The notes: a model not told the origin generated them from the letters alone. DNA of 64,000 nt from Cryptomeria japonica (GCF_030272615.1 NC_081415.1:193610695-193674694); one strand, 5' to 3'; shown: positions 11,613 through 23,817, numbered from the stretch's first letter. Numbers and translations are program-made.

Positions 11613-11842
11613 ATCTCCCCCTTTGGCATTGGTGGCAACACTCATGAGAAAAAGTCAAAATTGTATCCAAAAATGTGTTGTCCCAAAAAAATCTTCCAAA
11701 ACTGTCTTACCAAAACTATGTGCTCCCCCTAAGCAGATGATCTCTTCTACTAATCATTTTTCTCATTCTACTACTCCCCCTTTGGCATCAATGACAAAGG
11801 TTGTCAATTAATGTCAATTGAGTGTAGTTCTTTTCAAGATCC
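11613..11842 (-). other. 3' region of A with repeated polypurine tracts
   Basis: On the sense strand CCAAAGGGGGAGATTG abuts the 3' LTR. A second GCCAAAGGGGGAGTAG lies at about 11771-11785 and a shorter TTAGGGGGAGCA at 11721-11732. Multiple tracts upstream of the 3' LTR are described for Sireviruses; the assignment here is an inference. Confidence 0.65.
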
Positions 11843-14800
11843 CTATAAATGGTGGGTTACAATATGATATAGATCCGCTAATGCAAAATTCAAGCTGTTA
11901 GTGAACCTCTCACTATCCTTCAATGTTGCTTCTATCCTTTGGATGGTACCGGTGAGTATGTGCATTTTCTCTTCCGATGTCTTAAGTCATGGAACAAGAG
12001 CCTCAAAAATCTCTTTTCTCAAAGAGATGAGGATGTCTAGTTTCAGACCAAGTCTGCATTTGAGTTCCTTAGCCTTGTATTTTATTCTTTACTTCTCCTT
12101 CTCCAGTTTCTCATTTTTCTCCTCAAATCCAACTATTTCTTGTTCCATAACTGATATTGGTTCAGATGAACCAATGAGATTGTCAGCTATATCATTTATT
12201 TCCTTTTGTGCTATGCTAATTTCCTTTTCAATATCCACTGTCAGAAGATCAATCTTGCAGGTGTCTCTATACAACTCCTTAAATTCTGTTAAAGTTTTGT
12301 TTAGTGTCGGTAGAAGGGTGTCAATGTGTTTCGTACACTTCTTTATTGTATCTTCAAATAATTTTTCTTTTTCCTTGTTCATTTTCTCACTGAATGTCTC
12401 CTCATTAATCTAGTCAATAGTCAAAATATTGTCGATGATGTACTTAGACAATGTGTCTAATGGACTCAAAGAATCTTTATTTTCCACATTGCACTTGGGT
12501 GCAATCAATTTCAATAAAGGAATAGTGTCATCAACAGCCTTATATGCCTATGCATTACATTTTGTGATTTTCTTGATGGAATCTAATAATACCTTTGTTA
12601 CATTTGTCGGTCTGAATTTTGTTAAGGAGGAACCAGATGATTGTCCAACTACCTTAATGATCTGCAATCCGTTGGTGTGAGTAATCTATTTCTTATGTTG
12701 ACCTCTAGTAGGTCAGTTTGAGTCTGCATTTCTACTAGCAAAGGTTTGGGTTTCTCAACTATTTCCCATGGCATTGTCTCTGTCTGAACCTTTTCCTCTT
12801 CATGTTTCTCAGAATGTACCTCTATCGGTTTATCTGTGCTTTCCACTATCAGTTTCTCTTATTGTGTCTCAGTGTTAACTACCGGTTTTTCTGTATGTAC
12901 CTCTGAACTGTCTACTACCGGTATCTCAATAGATTTATCAATAGCCGATTGCTCAGTAGGTTTTTCAGTGTGTACATCAGTGGTGTTTGTCTTTCCAGTA
13001 TCTAAGGGATTAGTTGATTGTTCAGTATGTGTTTCAATCCCAATCTCAATATTTCCAACTGTATCCTCAAAATTTGTCTCAACTGCAATGTCCTTAGCTG
13101 GTGGCTCAGTTGCCACATCTCTCTTCTTAGTTGTTTCCTTATCGACCATAATGTTGACTTCATGTGTGTCAATATTCATGGTATACAACACCTTTGAATC
13201 ATGATTGGTGTCTTCATGTGTTGTCTCCATACTCTCAACATTATCTGTCACTGGTGGTGTATCAACATTTACAACCAGTGGAGTATCAGAAGAAGGTGGG
13301 GGCAAGTTATTTGTTACCTTTATGCTCAGAGGACCACCTACCTTGCCTTTACCTTTATCCTTTTCCTTTGGATAGACTCTGAAAGTCTTTTATCATTTAA
13401 GCTCTTCTTGCTTTTCCTTCTCAACAAAGAAGATATCCCATTTGTCTGATGTCGCGTCAGTGATCTCATTTACTCTACCAGCCATTAATGCTACATGCTA
13501 GTGAGTAGTGGAAAATACGGTCCTGTTTGCTTCACTTATCAGTTCATAAATTTCTTCCACTGATTTTATAGGGTGAACTGCAAGTAGTTTCTCTATCTTT
13601 ATCTTTTTATCCATTTCCACAATTGCTAACCTTTTTGCATCTAACCTTATGTACAAGTCACTAGGTAGATTATCTATAACTTCTATCAAAAATTTCTTAT
13701 AAATATCTAAGTGTAGAATAACACCATTTTCTATGCTTTCCTTTTCTTCATTAGCGAAAGTGTTATACAACTTGCTTGACATTTGACAAGTTACATCTTC
13801 AATTATTTCATTCAAAAGATTATCAAGTGGGGGGATAACTTGTGTTTCCTTTTTCTTCCTTGCAGTCATTTTCCTGGCCAGAGGCCTTACTGCCTATTGT
13901 TTTTGTCTTGTTCTCTTTGGTGTAGGAGCGGGTATCAGTGAAGGTTTCCTTTTCCATTCTACTCTCTGAAACTCTGTCGGTATTTCACTGTCAGAAGAGG
14001 TACCTACTGGTCAAAGATGTGTTTCCGGTTGTAATCCTTCCAAGTCACTCTCCTTAATACTAGTCATATTCAATATGTTTTCCTTGATTACCTTTTCCTG
14101 TCTTGTCACTTTTCTAATTGTTTGTTCTGTTTTCTTTATTTGTTTCTATGATTGAACTTTGCTTTCAATGGTTTTTGCATTTCCAAATATTTCTTTTGTT
14201 GGTTTTCTAGGGGCTTTTAGAAGGTCTTTTGCATAATTTTCTATTATGTTATCATCAGCCTCATAACCCATCTTTGTAACCCAAACTGTCCTCAGAATCA
14301 CTTCCTCCATCTAGATTTCATCCTTCTTTATAATAAAACATATCTTTTTGATATTTATCAACTATGGATTGAGATAGTCTTTCCCTAATTTTCATTCTAG
14401 CCTTCAGTGCCTGAAAGAGTTCAATTATGTTCTTCTCCCTATCATCTCCCATGTTATTAAGAATATCCAAAATTTGTTTTCCTACCAGAATGTCAAATCC
14501 AAAATCCTTTCTGCCACTACCCAGAACTTCCTTGGTGATATACAACAATAGACATACAAGTTGCCAAATCTGAATGTGCCTTTCTTGTCACCCTTAAGTT
14601 TCTATAGATTGTCTATTAGCTCATCTTTTAACCATTCACATATGTCAATCTTTGCATTACTATTTACTAAGTCATAAGCACTCTTGATAAATAAACTAGA
14701 AATAGAGTTTAATCTATTGGCATGTGTAGCTTTGTATCCAAGAATCATGCTAATGAATCTTACATTGATATCCCTTACATCATTGACTCTCAAGGATCTC

Positions 14801-15312
14801 TTATCATAGGTTGCACCGGTTAGGGTCATTACAGTATCGTTTGGATTCTTTTTAGTCTTGTTAGGCCTGCCACCAGTGGAAGGTAAGCCTGTCACTGCCC
14901 TAACTGCAACTTTTGTTATCTTATGAATGGAATCTAGCCAAAAGAACTCCCCATGAACTCTTCTCAATACAATCCTTATAACCTCTTTGGGAAAATCAGG
15001 AATGCTAAGTATCTCCACAAAACATAGGGTTTCAATTATCTTGTGTTCTGGTTTTACATTACCATTTTCATCACATATTACTATCCTATACATGTTCATA
15101 ATCTCATCAACACCTAGTTCTTCAATATGACAATGTATGTAAATTCTAGGATCCTTAGCATATGCAACTCCTTTGGGTATTTTAGAAAATGCTCCTAGGT
15201 TATCATCCTTCTTCGCTACTTTGGGAATGATTTTAAATACGGGCCTAGGGCATTTAATCACTTCAATTACTGTAGGGTTTGTAATGAATTCAGGTGCAGA
15301 GGAGGAAGCCAT
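11843..15312 (-). pseudogene. ORF2 of element A, large protein of unknown function
   Basis: ATG at 15312 (start MASSSAPEF) opens a frame followable through stops and a few frameshifts to a TAG at 11843-11845, about 1,156 codons. Residues 1-236 are unbroken and contain HIEELGVDEIMNMYR, VLRRVHGEFFWL, VTGLPSTGGRP and SLRVNDVRDINVRF. After a frameshift come SIVDKYQKD and WVTKMGYEADD, a basic stretch (PTPKRTRQK, TARKKKETQ), a mixed helical domain (13498-13869), a Thr/Glu/Val-rich low-complexity tract (12650-13305) and a Lys/Glu-rich coiled coil (12089-12382). No signal peptide or membrane segment is evident. No known enzyme motif was recognised. Close relatives are at 62927-64000 and, more distantly, 38356-41710. 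It lies where Sireviruses may carry an extra 3' gene. Confidence 0.8.
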
Positions 15313-15735
15313 TGTATAAATACCTTAATCTGCCTTTAGGTTTGAATGCTTGAATGATTTGCTTCACTTCTCGCTATGGATGCCTTCGCTTAGGTTTTTC
15401 ACGCTCTAAGGAAATTTGAATGCTCGGTGAGTGAAAAAGAGTGAAAAAATACTTGCTTTATAATGTCATTTCATTCAACTACCACATTAAATGCCTATCG
15501 GTTAAGTAAAACTTAACACATTTGCTAGTGAAGAAGTAATTCAACTTCTCACCATCAACCGAGGATAAACTAGCATGTTTTTGAATTCATTGTCATACCC
15601 CCAAAGGATTTATTTTTAGTTAGATGAAGAATCTCTTGCCGGCGGAGTGATACTCTATTCTATCGATGAAGGAATAGCTTCATTGACATTCTAATCTGAC
15701 TTTCTAATCCATTGTTTTGAGAATTCTTGCTTTAC
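15313..15735 (-). promoter_or_regulatory. ORF1-ORF2 spacer with TATA-like box
   Basis: On the sense strand ATTATAAAGCAAG places TATAAAG at 15456-15462, about 150 nt before the ORF2 ATG. Element C has TATAAAG 146 nt before its ORF2. A TTTTTCACTCACC-type block and AAGGTATTTA just upstream of the ATG are also shared. A separate promoter for ORF2 is suggested but not shown. Confidence 0.45.
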
Positions 15736-16724
15736 TTATTCAACCTTCTCTTTACCTTTCAAACTGGGTCCTTTGTTATTTGCCGATGATGCCTTACTTC
15801 TACAGAATTTTGCAATATGTCCAATCTTGTTATAAGCATAACAAGTCGCATTATTTTTCTGAATAACTTTTCCATATCCTATGCCGGTATGTGTTCTGCA
15901 TTGATTAGATAAGTGTCCAAATCTTCCACAAACATAACATCTTACATTCATTCTGCAGTTTTCTGAATTATGACCAATTTTGTTGCATTTAGAACATTGA
16001 CTGGTGGGTGCATTGGTGTTCTGATAGTTTCTAGATCTACACTGATTTTCTCTATGACCATACTTGTTACAGTTCAAGCATTTCCCATTATTGTAGGCAT
16101 TAGGTTGTCTTACTAGTTTGCTGTGATCATGATTGTTTATAGTATTGGAGCTTTCACCAACTTCAAAGCCGAGACCATTAGTATCTCCATTAGGTTTTTG
16201 ATTTTTTAGCATGTCATCAAGTTCTTCTGAGCTTTTCTTGAATTTCTCCTTGTGTTGATTTGCAATAGCCAACTTATTTTTTAAGAAATCTTTATGTCTC
16301 ATGAGTTCAGTTTTATCATGCTCCAAGTGAATTATATATGTCTTCAACATATCATTTTCATGACAGAGTCTTTGATTTTCATTTCCAGCATCATTGATTC
16401 TCCTAGTCAAGTCATCTTCATTCTTCTTTCGGTCTTCAATGTCTTTACAAAACCTCATAGTCATATCTTGCATCTCATTCCTCAAGGTTATGTTTTCTTG
16501 CTTCATCTTGCTTACAAGATCATTGAGAGTTTTTTTTCATCATCATCACTCTATATCTTCTCATGAAGTTCTCTTCTTTTGTTCCTAGCAATAGTGAGAT
16601 TTTCTTGAAGTCCTTGAATGATTTCCTGTGCAGCCTTCAGATCATCTTCAAGTTTCATATTTTTCAACTTTTCTGCATCATAATCTCCAAGAGCTATTTC
16701 CAATTGCTTTCTTAGATTTTCCAT
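15736..16724 (-). pseudogene. ORF1 of element A: coiled coil with four CCHC zinc knuckles
   Basis: ATG at 16724 (MENLRKQLEIALGDYDAEK) opens about 330 codons. The first two thirds are Lys/Glu/Leu-rich heptad-like helix, interrupted by a frameshift and stops near 16500-16560. The C-terminal third has knuckles CLNCNKYGHRENQC, CSKCNKIGHNSENC, CYVCGRFGHLSNQC and CYAYNKIGHIAKFC, the last with Cys to Tyr. CCHC knuckles bind single-stranded RNA in retroelement nucleocapsids, so a gag-like RNA-packaging role is likely. No classical capsid domain is seen. The start was chosen because it lies just inside the primer site and matches C, where ATG is at 61467. Confidence 0.85.
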
Positions 16725-16781
16725 CTGTACCGGTGTCAGAATCTTCCTCAAGTTGTTAGGCTTTTGAAAATAGAGGACTAG

Positions 16782-16793
16782 GCTCTGATACCA
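16782..16793 (-). promoter_or_regulatory. Primer binding site of element A
   Basis: Minus strand TGGTATCAGAGC, two bases inside the 5' LTR; initiator Met-tRNA type, typical of Copia. Confidence 0.88.
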
Positions 16794-16795
16794 AT

Positions 16796-17588
16796 TGTTA
16801 GGATTCCCAAAGATACTGAGAAGGGGGGGGGGGTGAATCAGTATCTTGTCGGTTAATAGATTTTCTAATCTTATTAAACAAATTGTATTCCAAAACAGTG
16901 TACCGGTAAACCGAAAATAATGCAATAAATAAGATCAATAACCACAACATAGAAAGCACACCATAACACATTATTTTTAACGAGGAAACCCGGTGTGGGA
17001 AAAACCTCGGTGGGATTCATGACCCACAATATTCACTCACTAGCCAATAAATGAATATTACTTACAATAGGGGCCTGCACATGCAGGAAGGCCGACTGCC
17101 TAAAGCTCATTGCTTAATTACAAAAGGGGAAGTCTCACTGACTTACAAAATGGATTATGCAAATCCAATATCATGTACTGCTTCGGTTTAGCATTTTCTA
17201 TGTCGGGTTCAGTATCAGTTTAAGCTCATACAACTTCCATAAACCTTATTCCAAAATCTGCCTTAATATTTGCATGTTCGCATTTACCTATTACAATCCA
17301 CTTACTTACACAAATGACCCTACAAGATCTCATACTTATATGAGTCTTATTAAAATTCTCCTTGTTGGCTTATAAAAAGGTTTTACAATTAAATACAAAA
17401 AAAAATAACCAAAATCCTGTCGGCCAAGGTGCCGGTATTCATCTTTGTCGCTGCCGGTAAACTATCTGCGGGTGTCGGAGTCTATGTCTGTGCCGGTATC
17501 TGTCAATGCCATAAGATTGTAAGGTTGTCATCAATGACAATACCTTCAATCACCTACAATTTCTCATTGGAGTGTGCATTTGCCAATA
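16796..17588 (-). repeat. 5' LTR of element A
   Basis: Starts TGTTAGG on the plus strand beside the primer site and aligns with 10828-11612. It retains more CG dinucleotides than the left copy. Inverted repeat CCTGCA-CA-TGCAGG at about 17077-17090. Confidence 0.9.
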
Positions 17589-18463
17589 GTGATAATTTGG
17601 CTAGTTTGATATCTCTCTTGTTAACCACAATGGGAGAGGGTACGCTCAGACCTATGGAGCCAGGTGGAGTTGATACTCAGTACCTACATCACTCAACAAA
17701 CAACAAGGGTACATCTTACATGTATAATGTCTACTTATAATTTCTCACTCAATAAACTCTCATTACTACTTATAATCTCTCTGAATCATGCCGATATCGG
17801 TTATCTTATGCATGCCTTTTCACTATTGAGTCAATTCCTTAAAATAGAGAATTTTTGTCTATTTAATTTGCTCACAACTTAAAACAAGGTGCACTTTCAA
17901 TCATGCAAATCACCCTTGCATGGATGCTACAACTAGATCAATGGGCTTAAAATATATTTATCAATATTTTTATTTTTAAAACTTCACTTAGAGTCAATTA
18001 TTGTTGGGCAGTTAGGTCATCTCTACCTCAACCATTTTCTTGCCTTCAACTTGTTTCTTGTACCCATTTGCACTCAATTATTCATCAATAGATTAGTCAA
18101 TAAGCCATAATCAAAATCTCAAGCACTTGTGGCGAAATAATTTATCATCATTTAAATCTCATCTTCATGCATTTTTAGAAATCATGTCTTATTACCATTA
18201 ATCCACACACATTCATCAGTAAATTAAATAACATAAAATAATTATCCAATGACCTCATTAGGTTTTGTTTATTATTAATGCAAGAAAAAATTGAGATGTG
18301 ATAGAAAACTTCAAGTGTCCCTTTTTCATTTATGTCAAAGGGGGAGAAATATCAACAAAATGATTTTTAAATAGAACTTGTTAACAAAAAAGAATATCCA
18401 TCATGGGGGGAGGTGGGAAGAGGGGGTGTTTTGTGGTTTGTCATCAATGACAAAGGGGGAGAC
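17589..18463. other. Flank of A, probably 3' interior of LTR element E
   Basis: No gene is supported. Near its right end the plus strand carries two polypurine tracts, GTCAAAGGGGGAGAAAT at about 18334-18350 and GACAAAGGGGGAGACTA at 18449-18465. The second abuts a likely LTR start, so this is probably what remains of the 3' interior of a plus-strand Copia-like element. Confidence 0.45.
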
Positions 18464-19144
18464 TATTGGTGTGTTGTCATTGATGTCAAAGGTGCAACTA
18501 GAGTTTTCAATGATATCAAGGCATTTGGGATTTTTTGAAGGTTTATTTAGTTATGACATGCAAAACATCTAAAGGATAGAATCAAGTATGTTTGATAGCT
18601 CTCTTAATGTCATCATTATACTCAAGTATTAATAGTTCCTGATTGTCTAGCACATGTGCTACTATCTAGAAGTATTTGTGGAAGGTTTTTGATGTCTATT
18701 TCTCAAAAATAGTATATGCACTTAGTTGAATTGTCATGGTATTTGGCTCTGCATTCTTTTATAGTAGAGAGTTACGAATTACAGTTTGGAAGTAAAGTAA
18801 AGTTTCTTATAATGTATCATATAACACAACTTTATAGGATAAGTGTCAATGGACATAAAGATAAAATTGATAGGATGTTCATTGTGCTAGTTCATAGTTT
18901 ATATTAATGTTTCAGATGAATCCACTAGAAGATTGTAACATGCATCAGCTAGAGAAAGTGTGTGGATAAAGTTTGGGATTGGTTGAGTCTATGTTGATTA
19001 ACACATAAAATTTCCTCACTTCTAGTGTAACATGTGGGCTTTAGGACCTAGCTAACTACACGCTAAATTAAGTGTTTTTTGTTAGAAAACTTGTGGATAT
19101 TATTAAATATGATGTAGACTAACATAAGGGGATAATTATTATTA

Positions 19145-19196
<52 letters not shown>

Positions 19197-19581
19197 ACAT
19201 ATGATTAGTAGAACTAATAACCAACAAAAAAATTTCAAACTGTCTACTCAAATTAGGTTAACTGTGTGAACTCAATTGAAGATCTCATGCACTTTGTGAG
19301 AGTGTTCTAAAGAAAATAAAATTAGAAAGATGTTGATGGTTTAGCCTTGAAGGTCCACATAACATAACTCTTGTACCTTGGTGTATTTGAGATTGGTGTC
19401 TCATCTTGAATAAAGGGTATTGTGCCTTTTGTAGGTTGGTGCTTGCAAATGAATTTGGAGATTAGTGTCTCTAGTAGGTTGGTCCCTACTAAATATTGTT
19501 ATTTATTTAATATCTTTTGTCATGTTGGATTTGGCAATATATCTAAGTAGCTATTCTCCTTGTAGTTTTTCTCTTCCAAGT
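18464..19581 (+). repeat. LTR of element E, left part, split by element D
   Basis: Begins TATTGGTGTG directly after a polypurine tract, close to the TGTTGG starts of the other LTRs here. It continues to the insertion point of D. The other piece is 24452-24615. It contains an AT microsatellite. The limits are inferred. Confidence 0.5.
19147..19192. repeat. (AT)23 microsatellite
   Basis: Forty-six bases of uninterrupted AT inside the LTR of element E. No function is assigned. Confidence 0.95.
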
Positions 19582-19586
19582 TTTAT

Positions 19587-20774
19587 TAAACCTAAAGAAA
19601 GACTAAGAGGGGGGTAAATCAGTTCAAACAAAATAATTACTTTAGTATATAAACAATTAACCAACAACACATATCAAAACATGAACACCAAAATTTATAC
19701 ATGGAAAACCCAAACAAGTAAAAACCATGGTGAGAACCTACCCACAAGAATATATCCATTATAAATAAAATGATTACAAAGATAGATCTAACTACTTCAG
19801 ACCTATACACCAAGGCTAATTGCTCATGGGACAAAAATACAAAGAAGGCGTACAAAACCTAAAGCTAATTGCACTCAGGGCAAGATATAAAAATGATCTA
19901 AAAAGAAGGATCTCTTGATCATAAAGTTGTCCTTGGACTATGCATCAAGCGACCAACATCAACACACACTCAACTCTAATCTCAACTGCCAACACTCTAT
20001 CTCAACTCTTTGTCACAGTCTTCAACAGAACTTGCATATCATTCAAAAACAACTCTTCTTCACTGCTCACACTTCCTCTTATCTTCACACTTCACCACAT
20101 CTTCTACACTCTCTCTCATTCCACACACTAACTCAAAACATATACATGACTTATATACAAGATAGATCATCAAAGATTAAACTAAGTTGATCTGAATCAA
20201 ATTATACTTTTCTAACAAAAAATACACATGTTGATCCACTCCAAGAAAAAAAGAGGACCAAAACACAACTTCCAATAATCAATCCACCGATTCGCAAATA
20301 TCGAAATATAACCAACAACATATCCACACGCTACATAGACATATAAACAATTACTGATCAAAACATAAGCTCCAATACAAATAACTGAAATATGGATCTC
20401 TACACGCTATGGTCAGATTCATAACATATCAACCACACTTCCATAAATCATATATGGACTTAAGAATAGGTCTAACATAGAATCACATAACTAGCAACAA
20501 ACAATCACCACAAAACCTAGAGAACACAAAGATGTTTTCAGACCACATAACATCATATCCATGATACCAAAAACATTACTAATGAAGATAACAGTAATAC
20601 TCAACACCAATAGAAAATTCCGGACCCAAGCACTTTCGAAACAACCAATAGAACATCTGCACCAACAAAAACACAACAAGATAACTTTGCACCATAGACA
20701 TTTCAAACCAAACTAGAAAAACAAGTTTGACATCAACGACAACCAAAATAGCATATCAACTCATAATTCCATCA
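19587..20774 (-). repeat. 3' LTR of element D (about 1.19 kb)
   Basis: Aligns with 23835-24449 at both ends. About 575 bp in the middle (roughly 20030-20605) has no counterpart in the right copy. Ends CATCA on the plus strand beside a purine tract. Confidence 0.8.
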
Positions 20775-21150
20775 ATCTCCCTCAATGTCATTGATGGAAA
20801 CACTTGAATCATTTGATAAGAACTTGATAATACCTACACTTGACAAAAATACAACCTGCAACCAAAACTCAAAGAAAGAATAATATTTCTCAATATCTCG
20901 CCAAGTCTCAACCTCTAAACCTCTACTACAATTAACAACTCAATCTCTCCCCAAACTTAATCTCTCCCTTTTCCAGAACTAAATCAATCCCTCCCCCTTT
21001 TCCATCAAGGACAAAGGTCTTAGAAACACTGCACACACCTGTACACCACTGCACACACTACTGCTCCCCTTGAGAGAAGCCACAACATCAATCCAGGAAA
21101 AGAAATAGGAATGAAATCTCCCCCTAGAAACATGCATCCCCATAATGCAT
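20775..21150 (-). other. 3' region of D with purine tracts
   Basis: Sense-strand purine runs TTGAGGGAGAT at the LTR edge, AAAAGGGGGAGGGA at about 20989-21003 and TAGGGGGAGATTT near 21117-21128. No gene. Confidence 0.55.
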
Positions 21151-22660
21151 CTAACTAGATGGAGGGGAAATGACCCCAAGCTTCTCCCGAAGAAACTCAA
21201 ATGCATCCTTCACCAATGCCTTAGTGAAAATATCTACAACCTACTCCTTCGCAGAAACGTATTCCAACTGAAATTTTTTCTTAGCAACCTTCTCCCTTAA
21301 GAAATGATATCTAATTGAAACATTATTTGTTCTTGAATGCACAAATTGATTCTTTCATATATTTATTGCACTTCTATTGTCACATAAAATAGGAATTGTT
21401 TCATATGTTACCTTGGAATCCTTAAGAGTCTATCTCATCCACATCACCTGCATACAACAATATGTTGCTACAATATACTCCACTTCAATAGTAGATAGGG
21501 AAACTAAATCTTGTTTCTAACTAAACCAAGAGACCAATATGTCCCTTAAAAAGAATGCACCACCACCAGTACTCTTCTAATCATCAATACTTCCGACCCA
21601 ATCTGCATCAATATAATATTTTAACATGAAATCACCACATTTCCTGTACCAAAGTCCAAAGTCCATAGTTCCTTTCAAATATCTAAATTTTTTTTGTACT
21701 TCTTGTTCATGAGTTGCTTTTGGATTTTTCTAAAATCTAGCTACCAGACAAACAACCTGCATGATATTTAGTATAGATGTAGTCAAATACAACAATTCAC
21801 CAATCATCAATCTATACTTCTTTTGTTCAACTTCTAGAGAATCATCATCTTTTCTTAACTTGCATCCAATAGTTAGAGGGGTAGTAACTAGTTTGCAATC
21901 ATCAAAACCAAACTTCTTCAACATTTCCTTCACATGCTTGCTTTGAGAAATAGAAATTACATCTTTAGATTGACTAAATTGCAACCCAAGAAAGAAAGGT
22001 AACTCACCAATCATTGACATCTCAAATTCATTTTGCATTTCCTTAGAAAATTCTGTGCACAAGATATCATCTCCTCCAAATATAATGTCATCAACATAGA
22101 CTATAACAATCAACAACTTATCTCCGTCAATCTTGAAATAAAGATTATTGTCTGTTGCACCTTTCTTGAAGTCTTGTTGAAGTAAATACTTGACCAAACT
22201 TGCATACTAGGCTCTATGTTCCTATTTAAGTCCATACAAATATTTCTTTAGTCTGCACACTATACCCAAATCTTCTGTCAATTTGAATCCATTTGGTTGC
22301 TCAATATATACCTTTTCTTCTAGATCTGTTTTTAAAAATGTTTATTTAACATCTATTTGATAAAGTTTAAAGTTCTTGTAGGTAGAAAAGGACAGAAACA
22401 TGCATATAGATTCCATCCTTGCTACAAGAGAAAAAGTATCTTCAAACTCTATACCTTCTACTTGAGAATATCCTTCGCATACCAGCCTCACTTTATTCCT
22501 TGTCACTTGTCTTTGCTCATTCAATTTATTTCTGAATACCCACTTAGTTCCAATTACATTCTTGTCCACCAATCTAGGTACCAACTCCCAAGTCTTGTTC
22601 TTTTGAATATGATTTAGTTCTTCTTCCATTACCTTTACCCATCTTTAACCCTTGCTTTCT
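21151..22660 (-). pseudogene. Copia reverse transcriptase and RNase H
   Basis: Minus-strand frames read NKTWELVPR, GTKWVFRNKLNE, LVCEGYSQVEGIEFEDTFS and LYQIDVK, then VYVDDIIFGG with the YVDD catalytic pair at about 22090-22100. GELPFFLGLQ and SQSKHVKEML follow. RNase H follows with KYYIDADWVGS, EVEYIVA and ILCDNRSAI, and a stop at 21151-21153. Premature stops at about 22340, 22210 and 21728 and others break it. In a live element it would copy the RNA into DNA, and it is the only Copia polymerase in the window. Confidence 0.88.
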
Positions 22661-23137
22661 TCCTCATAAGTCTTTGACTCAATCACTGATGAAAAATAAA
22701 AATTAGCTTGATCCAGAGTCTTTAATCCATGTATCCTATTCTATCTTAGCATGCAATGTAGTTTTAACAAATTTTTCTCCTCCTGGTTTCTCCAAAGAAC
22801 TCTCCTTATCTTCAATTGCTAGAAACAAATATTCTTCATTCAAGTCACCATCAACTTCATCTTCAGATGTATGTTCTTCAATAGAGCATAAACCCTTCTT
22901 CTCCTTTATGTTAAAATTGTGCCTTGTGAACTTGTTCTTCTTCTCATCATCATTTCATCTCTTATATTCTTCTTTGTATTTTCAATTAGAAGCATAATGT
23001 CCAATTCTACAACAAGAAAATCATTCCATAGGTAAAGTACCTTTATATTTCATAGTGTCTCATTGTAATCTTCTCACAAAATTTCTTCAGGTTCATCTAG
23101 ATCTTCATTGCATTTCAGATCATCAAATCTTGAAACA

Positions 23138-23430
23138 TTAAATGTTTCTTCTCTCTTTTCTCTTTTCTCTTCCTCCATTTCCTAAAATCTCATAGGCTGC
23201 TAAGGTACCTATAAGCTGATCAATAGTATATTTACTCAAATCAATACTCTCTAGTTGTATAGAACATCTTTGTGGCTTGAAGGAATTAGGAAAATACAAC
23301 ACGATCTTAAACACAACATCACAATCCTCAAAATGTCCTCCAACAAGTCTAATGCCATCAGTAAGATTAGTCACTTTGTGAATATAGTTCTCAACGCTTC
23401 CATCTTCAAGCATTCTCAGGTACTCATACT
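23138..23430 (-). pseudogene. Copia gag fragment
   Basis: An open stretch with VENYIHKVTNLTDGIRLVGG and FKPQRCSIQLESIDLSKYTI, the conserved middle of Copia gag (UBN2-type). The zinc-knuckle region at about 22960-23060 is degenerate. Downstream the frames lead into reverse transcriptase without protease or integrase. Confidence 0.75.
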
Positions 23431-23817
23431 TTTGCTTCTAATTCATCAACCTAGCCTACTTTTTCTTCATATCTCCTTCATATGCCAAACCTATCTTGTT
23501 CTACCCAGCTTTAGCTTCGGTCAACCCGTTTACTCTTCCAAACACAGTATCACTTATAGAACTCAACATTATAGGTCTAGCCTTTGCATTAGCTTCCTTT
23601 GACTTTATCTCATTTGAATTCCTAACACCACCTTATAGTTCTATATATCCAGTTTGAATGATCTCTTGAATTCCATTTTGCAATGTCTCCAAATGCGACC
23701 CCATTCTCTCCTTCCAATACAGAAAATTTGTACCATCAAAGATAGGAAATTTTCAATGCACGTCTTATGCCATACCAGATCTAACTCAATTGGTTAATCT
23801 TACTCAAGAGGAACCTT

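Larger units (their letters stand above)
10828..17588 (-). mobile_element. Element A: pol-less LTR element with ORF1 and ORF2
   Basis: Two LTRs of about 0.79 kb flank 5.2 kb. Reading on the minus strand the order is 5' LTR (16796-17588), primer site, ORF1 (coiled coil plus zinc knuckles), a spacer, ORF2 (unknown, about 1,156 codons), repeated purine tracts, 3' LTR (10828-11612). No protease, integrase, reverse transcriptase or RNase H motif occurs in any frame between the LTRs. The same plan recurs in C, a close relative, and in B, a distinct LTR family. The left terminus has TT instead of TG and the right terminus TA instead of CA; the flanking 5-mers do not match, so it is probably old. Confidence 0.85.

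Noticed and set aside
11901-13449. Plus-strand ORFs of 70-170 aa opposite ORF2 of element A
   Set aside because: They are antisense shadows of the minus-strand coding frame, Ser/Phe-rich as expected, with no motif of their own.
11843-15312. ORF2 as a captured host gene or a true envelope gene
   Set aside because: No signal peptide, membrane anchor or recognisable host family was seen, so neither label is justified; it is left as unknown.
19147-19192. (AT)n tract as a regulatory or origin element
   Set aside because: A simple microsatellite with no supporting context.
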